In this document: piece after piece, positions 29,906 to 35,921 of the stretch
Layout of the letters: each line of letters begins with the position of its first letter
Numbering within the stretch: the first letter of the stretch is position 1
Source of the DNA: a virus
Direction: 5' to 3' (one strand)
Virus record (IMG/VR): IMGVR_UViG_3300034073_002465
Coordinates: 1 to 40,052 of that record
Length of the DNA: 40,052 nt
The notes under the pieces: generated by a model
What the model saw: only the letters and a program-made list of their open reading frames with translations
Told to the model about the DNA's origin: nothing
Database searches by the model: none
Program-made: the position numbers and the translations under genes

Positions 29906-30489
29906 AGTGCTTTCTGTGCCCACATTTCGAGTGAGAATTTGCGACGGTTGAGGTGCTGGGCCATCTCCCAGAAAGAAGGGACGCCGTAGTCACCGACGTT
30001 TCCCTTTCCGACGTTGTGGACGAGGTGGGAAGGAAACCCCGCACGGACGAAGTGCGCCCACAAGGAGTCTTCCGTGAATATCTGGGCGTGCTGATCGAAC
30101 CAGAGGGCGGCCTCGAACCACGTCGGGATCGGGTTCGGCGGGTCACTCACCTCAAAGAGTTCCGGCCAGTTTTCATTGCGGTCGTCCGGGTACACGCTGC
30201 GGAAGTAGCTGGCGTCGGGAACGCTGACCAGGAAAACGCCCCCAGGCTTGAGCACACGCAGCACTTCGCGCATCACCTTCACGGCCTCACGGCAGTCCAT
30301 GTGCTCCAGGACGTGGCTGCACAGACACCCGTCGAAAGTGTTGTCGTCGAACGGCAGTCTCTGTCGCAGGTCGTGACGGACAAAATTGGGCTCGTTGATC
30401 TCGTGACCACCACCTTCCCAGTTGTCCACGTTGATCCACTTGGAATCTTGGGGCCTTGTGCCTCCGCAGCCTAGGTTGATGATTTTCAC
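29902..30489 (-). CDS. SAM-dependent methyltransferase, Methyltransf_11-like, 195 aa
   Basis: GTG start at 30489, overlapping the upstream stop as GTGA, gives motif I directly at the N-terminus: 'KIINLGCGG' (residues 2-10). Then 'WINVDNWEGG', 'LPFDDNTFDGCLCSHVLEHM' and 'VLRVLKPGGVFLVSVPD', a standard Methyltransf_11 order. Upstream in-frame codons look non-native, supporting the short start. It is one of three methyltransferases in this operon; sugar or small-molecule methylation is likely. Confidence 0.8.
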   Translation of the reverse strand: MKIINLGCGGTRPQDSKWINVDNWEGGGHEINEPNFVRHDLRQRLPFDDNTFDGCLCSHVLEHMDCREAVKVMREVLRVLKPGGVFLVSVPDASYFRSVYPDDRNENWPELFEVSDPPNPIPTWFEAALWFDQHAQIFTEDSLWAHFVRAGFPSHLVHNVGKGNVGDYGVPSFWEMAQHLNRRKFSLEMWAQKAL

Positions 30490-30887
30490 GACAACGTCCT
30501 CTGTTTGAGTTTGTACTGGCGCACCTCGGACTCGTCGGCGATCCCGGCAAGCAGGTTCTGCGTTCCCACCGAAGCCTTGGGCGACCCAATCTTGATGAGC
30601 TTGCACAAGGTGACCTCACAACCATACAGGCGCTCCATCAGTTTGACTGCGATAGTGTCTTTCACCTGAACTGCCGTTTCAGCAGCTTCCAAGGTGATCG
30701 CGTTGAGGTCCAGCTGCTCACCGAGGCCCTTCATGCGCTCGACCACGGCGTCGTAGGCGGATTGATAGTCTTCGTAGGCTTTCCCAAGGAACTTGTGGTC
30801 CTCGAAGAACGTGGACCCATGCGTTTCAATGTGCGCACGGTGCGCGATGAACTGCATGGTGCGGAGATAAACGGCGATGGCTTTCAT
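30486..30887 (-). CDS. Dps/ferritin-like protein, 133 aa
   Basis: Helical protein with the ferroxidase ligands of Dps in exact spacing: H19, H31 (12 apart), D46 (15 further) and E50 (4 further), with Gly at H+5 and Phe at H+8 as in Dps ('HIETHGSTFFEDH', 'AYDAVVERM'). Dps cages oxidise and store iron and protect DNA. At 133 residues it is shorter than usual (about 165), and its C-terminal helix is atypical ('KLIKIGSPKASVGTQNLLAGIADESEVRQYKLKQR'), so cage assembly is unsure. It sits between methyltransferase genes with 4-base overlaps and next but one to an Fe-S enzyme. Confidence 0.75.
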   Translation of the reverse strand: MKAIAVYLRTMQFIAHRAHIETHGSTFFEDHKFLGKAYEDYQSAYDAVVERMKGLGEQLDLNAITLEAAETAVQVKDTIAVKLMERLYGCEVTLCKLIKIGSPKASVGTQNLLAGIADESEVRQYKLKQRTLS

Positions 30888-31606
30888 ACGTGCTCAGTGT
30901 GGTCGAGAAGCGGGGAGTAGTCCAGCCCGGTGATGGCGCTGGCCTCGTCAAAGTGGGCTTTCTGCTGCTCCAGCGTCAGCGGGCGCAGGTCAACGCCGGG
31001 GTTGGGGTAAGGCAGTTCCTGGGAGAACGTGACAAGCCTTCTCGCCTTCTTCCGGATGAAGATGGTGAGTCCGTTGTCGGAGTGCAGGTCGAGGCGCTGC
31101 CAGTCCCTCTCCTTGAACAGGTTGGGCTGGTCCACGAACAACCGGGGTCCGACGCAGTTCTCGACATCGTCAAACGCGACGAACGTGGCTCCGCGCTCCA
31201 CGGCTTTCCAGGTGTCGTTGAGGCATGCCTCATGGCTGTGCCAAGCATCAATGTAAGCAAAGTCCACTGTTTCGGGCCACACTGCGCCATCGTGCGTGTC
31301 GCCATCGTGGAACCGGACCCACTCGCGCACACCGAGGACGGTGAGATTTTCCTCAGCGTGCTGCTTTGGGGTCTTGTCGCCGAGGATTTGCGCATGCTCC
31401 AGGAGAGACCAGTTGTCGATGGCGTGAACGACGCCAAAGTTGTTCTCCTGACACGCCTTCGCCATCCACGCCGCAGACAAGCCCCGGTAGGTGCCGCAAT
31501 CGACAAGGTGGTTCGGCTTGAGGGCGCGGGCGAAACTGTACAGGATTCGCGGAGAGTCGTAGTTCCAGGTGGCGTAAACCTTGTTGACGTTGTCGAAGAA
31601 ACTCAT
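30884..31606 (-). CDS. Class I methyltransferase, Methyltransf_24-like, 240 aa
   Basis: Motif I is 'HLVDCGTYRGLSAAWMA' (about 33-49), the acidic loop 'VVHAIDNWSLLEH', and 'VDFAYIDAWHSHEACLNDTWKAVERGATFVAFDDVENC' (about 114-151) gives the D.WHS and DDV motifs of the family. The C-terminal 60 residues are an extra charged region. Layout matches the plus-strand gene at 11159-11716. ATGA overlaps join it to both neighbours. Substrate unknown; glycan context suggests sugar modification. Confidence 0.75.
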   Translation of the reverse strand: MSFFDNVNKVYATWNYDSPRILYSFARALKPNHLVDCGTYRGLSAAWMAKACQENNFGVVHAIDNWSLLEHAQILGDKTPKQHAEENLTVLGVREWVRFHDGDTHDGAVWPETVDFAYIDAWHSHEACLNDTWKAVERGATFVAFDDVENCVGPRLFVDQPNLFKERDWQRLDLHSDNGLTIFIRKKARRLVTFSQELPYPNPGVDLRPLTLEQQKAHFDEASAITGLDYSPLLDHTEHV

Positions 31607-31839
31607 GCTTGGTGGTCTTGAATCGCTTTCTTGAGCGCCCGCCTTTCCTTCTTGGACATGCGGGTGCGTTTGAGGATGTTGCCGTCAGGCCCCAGTTTGC
31701 GCAAGCTGCGAGTCCGGGGATCGAAGACGTAGGGCGTGCCGTCCGCCGAGACGCCTCCGATGCCGGAGATCGTCTTGATGGGGCGTGGTGAGTCGATGAC
31801 GATGACGATGTCGTTGAGTTCAGAATAATTGGCGGTCAT
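31603..31839 (-). CDS. Hypothetical protein, 78 aa
   Basis: ATG 31839 overlaps the upstream stop as ATGA. The first half is beta-like ('DIVIVIDSPRPIKTISGIGGVSADGTPYVFDPRTRS'). The second half is a strongly basic helix ('LKRTRMSKKERRALKKAIQ'). Not recognised. The basic tail may bind nucleic acid or the next enzyme. Coding status is supported by overlaps on both sides. Confidence 0.6.
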   Translation of the reverse strand: MTANYSELNDIVIVIDSPRPIKTISGIGGVSADGTPYVFDPRTRSLRKLGPDGNILKRTRMSKKERRALKKAIQDHQA

Positions 31840-32615
31840 ATCCTTGGCTGGTGTGAAATCCACATGTCTTTGGTGACACCGGGTTCCAAGGCCTCGTAAA
31901 TGGCGATGTCCTCGGTGTTCTGCTCCGGCTCCTTGGCCCGGTAAAAGTGTGAGTAGTGGTCAATGAACGGACCCGTGTCCAGGTTGGCCCGGTTGAACTT
32001 GGGCTCGGACCACGTGCGGGTGTCCTTCAGCAGCTCGTGCATCTTCCGTTCAGGGTCGTAGCACAGCCACTTGGACTGCTTGAGGCACCGGAGCTGCCAG
32101 TCAGGCTCCCCGACGCCTTCGTTCCAGTTCTGGCACGGGCGGTCCCATTCACCAGGAGCACCGAACCAGTGACGACGCGAGAGACACAACGCCAGTGAGC
32201 CCTCGCGGTCGGCCTTGGCGATCTGCTCACGCAACGTCGCGTGTTGGTCAATCACCCCATGCTGCGTGACCGTGAGGTCCGGGGTCAGCGTGTCGGGGAA
32301 CTTGCCAGTGCCTGTCACCGAGAGGTGCGGAACCGTGGGCCACAGGCGTTCATCCGCGTCGGCGAGGACCAGCCAGTCACACTTGGAGTAGCTGATGCAG
32401 CGGGTGCGCAGGACACCGAAACCACGGGAGATGGTGTCGAAGATCAGCCGGTGCCCGGACTTCCTCGCGATCTCAATGGTCTGTTCGTCAGGTGGGGTGC
32501 CGTCAGGCGGTGACGAGACGAGCACGACCTCGTCGAACATCTTCTCAGCGCATTCGATGAAGCCGGGGAGCGCGTGAGGCTCGGCGTGGAAGTGACAGAC
32601 GGTGCCGAGGGTCAT
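31836..32615 (-). CDS. Family 2-like glycosyltransferase, 259 aa
   Basis: GT2-type fold pattern: the N-terminus 'TVCHFHAEPHALPGFIECAEKMFDEVVLVSSPPDG' (acceptor-side strand and helix), and the DxD motif D86-A-D88 in 'DWLVLADADERLWP'. The later 'WQLRCLKQSKWLCYDPERKMHELL' resembles the C-terminal part of small GT2 enzymes that read 'R.FR......W...VHE'. Soluble, no membrane helices. It overlaps the methyltransferase before it and the 78-aa gene after it by four bases each. Confidence 0.7.
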   Translation of the reverse strand: MTLGTVCHFHAEPHALPGFIECAEKMFDEVVLVSSPPDGTPPDEQTIEIARKSGHRLIFDTISRGFGVLRTRCISYSKCDWLVLADADERLWPTVPHLSVTGTGKFPDTLTPDLTVTQHGVIDQHATLREQIAKADREGSLALCLSRRHWFGAPGEWDRPCQNWNEGVGEPDWQLRCLKQSKWLCYDPERKMHELLKDTRTWSEPKFNRANLDTGPFIDHYSHFYRAKEPEQNTEDIAIYEALEPGVTKDMWISHQPRI

Positions 32616-33286
32616 ACCCGGGTAAACTGAATGAACCCGCAGGACTTATGCACGATCTCGGACGCAGGTTTGATTCCGGGGTAGTGCCACGACCCTGTGA
32701 TGGGGCCTTCTTTGAGAGGTGTGACAGAGCGCAGCAGGTCCATCCACCATTCGAGCGGCTGGGCGTTCACATGGCTGGGGTCCGCGTTGTCCTCATCACG
32801 GAGATATGGACCGTTCGGGTGCCACGTGAGGGGGACGATCAACAGAAGGTTTTTGCGGGTGGCTACGACCAGTTTTTCAAGCAGCGCGGTCAGCTCCGCG
32901 AGAGGGATGTGCTCGGCAACATCCTTCAGGAGCACGTGGTCCCAATGTTCCACGAGCACCTTGGGGTCACTGCTCACGTATCCGCGAACAGCCTCGTCAC
33001 AGTGTGAGACGGCGTAGGTACTCACGTCATACCCGTGGGCGTTGACGCCGCGCATGCGGAGGGCTTTGACCAGGAATCCTTTCGCACAGCCCACGTCGAG
33101 AAATGTGTCGCCGTCCTTGATGTGAAGCAGGCGCTTGAGCCAGTCCGCCATCGGGAGGGTCAGGTCCGGCAGCCAACGGTAGTCCCGGTAGTTCGACTTG
33201 CCGGTGGCCGGGCCGTTCTCGTAATAGTCCTGATCGTAAAACGAGCCTGACGGACGCGTCAGGATTTCGGTGGGAGGTTCGTCCAT
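32612..33286 (-). CDS. SAM-dependent methyltransferase, 224 aa
   Basis: First gene of the accessory operon. ATG 33286 (MDEPPTEILTRPSGSFYDQDYYENG) is chosen because a TTGACC/TATATG promoter lies eight bases upstream. Motif I is 'FLDVGCAKGFLVKALRMRGVNAHGYDVS' (about 63-90), then 'HVLLKDVAEHIPLAELTALLEKL' and 'LLLIVPLT', typical of Methyltransf_11/23 proteins. The N-terminal 'YDQDYYENGPATGK..Y..Y' resembles sugar-modifying methyltransferases found in glycan clusters. The target is inferred only. Confidence 0.75.
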   Translation of the reverse strand: MDEPPTEILTRPSGSFYDQDYYENGPATGKSNYRDYRWLPDLTLPMADWLKRLLHIKDGDTFLDVGCAKGFLVKALRMRGVNAHGYDVSTYAVSHCDEAVRGYVSSDPKVLVEHWDHVLLKDVAEHIPLAELTALLEKLVVATRKNLLLIVPLTWHPNGPYLRDEDNADPSHVNAQPLEWWMDLLRSVTPLKEGPITGSWHYPGIKPASEIVHKSCGFIQFTRV

Positions 33287-33294
33287 TTCCGTGA

Positions 33295-33324
33295 CATATA
33301 GCCTTGACGGGCCGCCGTGGTCAA
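33295..33324 (-). promoter_or_regulatory. Promoter of the accessory operon, leftward
   Basis: TTGACC (33324-33319), an 18-base spacer and TATATG (33300-33295), ending eight bases before ATG 33286. It overlaps the rightward promoter 33304-33331; the two -35 boxes form a TTGAC-N11-GTCAA inverted repeat. Confidence 0.55.
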
Positions 33325-33331
33325 GCATAAT
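33304..33331 (+). promoter_or_regulatory. Promoter of the 60-aa zinc-finger gene, rightward
   Basis: TTGACG (33304-33309), a 16-base spacer and CATAAT (33326-33331), ending five bases before ATG 33337, so the mRNA would start at or next to the start codon. Confidence 0.55.
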
Positions 33332-33336
33332 TCGGC

Positions 33337-33519
33337 ATGGCAAAGAAAAAGACACTCTCCCGGCAACGACGCTGGCAGATCAGAATGCGCGAGGAAGGGC
33401 GCTGCCCGATGTGCGGCAGTCCGTCCGAGGAAGGTTACAAGAGCGGGCTGTGCAAGAAACACCGTCTGGTCAACCGCAACCGTCAGCGTGAACGGAAACT
33501 CAAGGACGTGGAGATTTAA
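33337..33519 (+). CDS. Small zinc-finger protein, 60 aa
   Basis: Single zinc-ribbon-like module: C23-x2-C26-x12-C39-x2-H42, flanked by 'LSRQRRWQIRMREEG' and a very basic tail. The N-terminal part of the protein at 35390-35836 has the same 'SRQRRWQ' lead and C-x2-C-x10-C-x2-H finger, so the two are paralogues on opposite strands either side of TerL. Its stop (33517-33519) overlaps the TerL stop in a shared TTAA. Nucleic-acid binding or packaging control is likely but unproven. Confidence 0.65.
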   Translation: MAKKKTLSRQRRWQIRMREEGRCPMCGSPSEEGYKSGLCKKHRLVNRNRQRERKLKDVEI

Positions 33520-35393
33520 CCATAACCCCACCCGCCCGCGTCACTGATGGTCTCGACCGGCATCAGTGACGTGCTGCGGCGGGCGTTCAGGTCAACGGCA
33601 GGGAACAGAGACTGGCTCCGTTGCGGTGTTGACCGCTTGGCCGCAGACTCAGTACTGCTGAGGTTGTGGCGCATGCGGGCGACGTGAAGGCACAGAAACA
33701 CCGAGTCCGCGATGTCCGGTGACTTCTTGGTGCGCAGTTTCATGTCGTCCTTGCTCTCGACTTTCACCACGCCGGAGGTTTCCTCATACGTGCGGGCCAC
33801 CATTTCCGTCACGATGTCAGGTTGAATCCCTTTGAACTGCCCGGAGCGGATCAACTCTTTGCCGACGTACCACAATTCGCTGACCATGTTCTTGAACCGT
33901 TCACGGCCTTTGCGTGTGTCCGTTTTGGAGACGGGGCGGTCGGACGCTTTCCCGGCAAACTGGACGTTCAGAAACCCGATGCCGAGATCACGTGCAACCA
34001 GGGCGCTGAAGGGTTCGCCACCACCCGTGGCGTCAATGGCTAGGTTGCGCACGTCAACGCCGTGTTCCTTCATCTTCTCCTTGGCGAGCTTCACCACCCA
34101 CTCCGTCTTGGACATGGCGGTGTTGGTCATGTCGAGATCAAGCACATAGAACTTCTGCACCTCGAACACTTTCTGCGTGACCCCCGTGTCCACGGACTGC
34201 GCCCACCCGACCTTCCCGATGGTCAGCACCGCCCGGTCACCACCATGAGTGAACGCGGGGTCGAGACCTGCCACAAGCACGGGTGCCTCGGTCCAGGTGC
34301 GGACCTTGGAATCAGCCCGATATTGAATGACCTCGGCTTCCGAGTAGATCGAGTCCACGCTGCCGGTGGCGCTCCACCAGCCGCGCACCATCGAATAGTA
34401 GGTTGGCGTGGTGCAACCGAGACCACCGTACTGCTTGATCTCGTCGATAGAGAGAAGGCCCTTCCACTTCTTGTAACCGGCAACGACGTTGGGAGATTTC
34501 TCGCCGTCAAAACGGATGCAGTAACCTTTCTTGCCGAATGGCTCAATGATCGTCTCCCACTCCGTGTCGGACTCCGTGACGGAATGCCAGCCGTTGGCGG
34601 GTTTGGAGATGACACCCCCTGGAGAATAGTAGCTCGTCGGGTTGAACGACGCCAGCAGGTAAACGGTGTTGTTGGAGGACAAATTGCCGAAGATGGTGTT
34701 GACGAGGCTGTGCTCCAACGTGTCAAACTCATCGCCGACCACCACCATGATCGGGGCCTTGGTTCCTTGCACCTTGTCCGACGACTCTTTTGAGCTGGAC
34801 TTCTCCCCCGGCACCAACGCGAGCCCACGAAGCTCGTGCTTCACTCCATTGTTCTCGTAGCGGATGATGTTCTTGGAGTCCATCAATCTGCCCGGCAATC
34901 GCTCTTCTCCGCCGAAAAACCTCGCAAGATGTTGCCATATCAGCTTCACTTTGCCCCACACTTTTTGTTGTGCGGCGGCAATGGTGGTGGAGGTGACGAT
35001 CACTTTCACGTCTTCCGGGAACAGCCAGAACATCATGACCCCGATCATGGCTATGGTCTCCGTTTTGGACGACGAAGCGTGTCCCGCGATGGAGAGAATC
35101 CTTTTCTCACGGAATTTCTTGAGGATGCGGATGGCGTTGGGGTTCCACTCGAAATGGTAGATGCCGTCTGGGTTGCCGAAGATGGCCCTCACCAGACGGG
35201 CGAAGTGCTCGGCCCACGGCATCATCTTGAAGTCCGGCCGCTGTTTTTCGAGCTGCTCTTTGAACTCGTCATATTTTATGCACATGTTGCGCTCAATGTA
35301 CCAGTCCGGCGCTGGCACGAGACGGCCCTGCATGTCCGGGACCGGGTTCCACGACAGGCCATATTTATCGACTTTCAGATTCTTGGGACTCAT
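33516..35393 (-). CDS. terL: Terminase large subunit, 625 aa
   Basis: DNA-packaging motor and headful or site-specific nuclease. The ATPase domain has a Walker A variant GHASSSKT (104-111), Walker B IMVVVGDE (215-222) and coupling motif SFNPT (249-253). The C-terminal RNase H-like nuclease has 'VLVAGLDPAFTHGGDRAVLTIG', 'NLAIDATGGGEPFSALVARDLG' and a late 'KSPDIADSVFLCLHV' Asp. ATG 35393 is chosen because it overlaps the upstream stop as ATGA. It is on the minus strand although portal is on the plus strand, an uncommon split. The HTH/zinc-finger gene upstream is the natural partner. Confidence 0.9.
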   Translation of the reverse strand: MSPKNLKVDKYGLSWNPVPDMQGRLVPAPDWYIERNMCIKYDEFKEQLEKQRPDFKMMPWAEHFARLVRAIFGNPDGIYHFEWNPNAIRILKKFREKRILSIAGHASSSKTETIAMIGVMMFWLFPEDVKVIVTSTTIAAAQQKVWGKVKLIWQHLARFFGGEERLPGRLMDSKNIIRYENNGVKHELRGLALVPGEKSSSKESSDKVQGTKAPIMVVVGDEFDTLEHSLVNTIFGNLSSNNTVYLLASFNPTSYYSPGGVISKPANGWHSVTESDTEWETIIEPFGKKGYCIRFDGEKSPNVVAGYKKWKGLLSIDEIKQYGGLGCTTPTYYSMVRGWWSATGSVDSIYSEAEVIQYRADSKVRTWTEAPVLVAGLDPAFTHGGDRAVLTIGKVGWAQSVDTGVTQKVFEVQKFYVLDLDMTNTAMSKTEWVVKLAKEKMKEHGVDVRNLAIDATGGGEPFSALVARDLGIGFLNVQFAGKASDRPVSKTDTRKGRERFKNMVSELWYVGKELIRSGQFKGIQPDIVTEMVARTYEETSGVVKVESKDDMKLRTKKSPDIADSVFLCLHVARMRHNLSSTESAAKRSTPQRSQSLFPAVDLNARRSTSLMPVETISDAGGWGYG

Positions 35394-35836
35394 GCCTTTC
35401 GGTGTTTCTTCCAGTAGCGCCACCTCACCGTGCGCAGGGTGACTTTCATCTCAGCCGCGATGTCCTTGTGCGGCCTTGTCCAGTCCATCGCCGCCCACGC
35501 CTCCTCCTTGCTGACTCGCGGAGGTTTGCCGACCGTGCGACGACGCCACCTCACGGTGCCCGGTTCGACGCCCATCTGGTCGGCGATCACTTGCACAGGG
35601 AGGGACCAGTCGATGTTTTTCCAGTCCTCCGCCGACGTGTAATGCTTGACCGTGCCGTCCCGCCGTCTCCGGTTCTCCTTGGCCTTGGCGCGGTGCTCTT
35701 TGCAGAGCGGGGAGCCATCCGGCACCGGTTTGGCGCACTTGATGCATTTCCTCATGGCAAACTGCCGGAGCTGCCACCGACGCTGCCGGGAGACTCCGAC
35801 ACGGGGTTTGGCCTGTGGCTTTTTGCGTTGATCCAT
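35390..35836 (-). CDS. Zinc-finger plus double-HTH protein, candidate small terminase subunit, 148 aa
   Basis: A basic start, then a finger C31-x2-C34-x10-C45-x2-H48, then two helix-turn-helix repeats: 'EDWKNIDWSLPVQVIADQMGVEPGTVRWRR' (about 73-102) and 'EEAWAAMDWTRPHKDIAAEMKVTLRTVRWRY' (about 112-142). Immediately upstream of, and overlapping, TerL, so a DNA-recognising small terminase or packaging regulator is the best reading. The finger is paralogous to the 60-aa gene at 33337. ATG 35836 is preferred over TTG 35875, which precedes the promoter. Confidence 0.65.
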   Translation of the reverse strand: MDQRKKPQAKPRVGVSRQRRWQLRQFAMRKCIKCAKPVPDGSPLCKEHRAKAKENRRRRDGTVKHYTSAEDWKNIDWSLPVQVIADQMGVEPGTVRWRRRTVGKPPRVSKEEAWAAMDWTRPHKDIAAEMKVTLRTVRWRYWKKHRKA

Positions 35837-35845
35837 GAATTTGCG

Positions 35846-35875
35846 ACTATATAGAAATACTTCTTGACGGTGCAA
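35846..35875 (-). promoter_or_regulatory. Promoter of the HTH-TerL pair, leftward
   Basis: TTGCAC (35875-35870), an 18-base spacer and TATAGT (35851-35846), nine bases before ATG 35836. A divergent TTGACG (35864-35869) on the plus strand may belong to a portal promoter, with a poor -10 at 35887-35892. Confidence 0.5.
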
Positions 35876-35921
35876 CTAACAACAGCATTGATCTTTATTC
35901 CAGAAAATCTTACTGTCGGGA

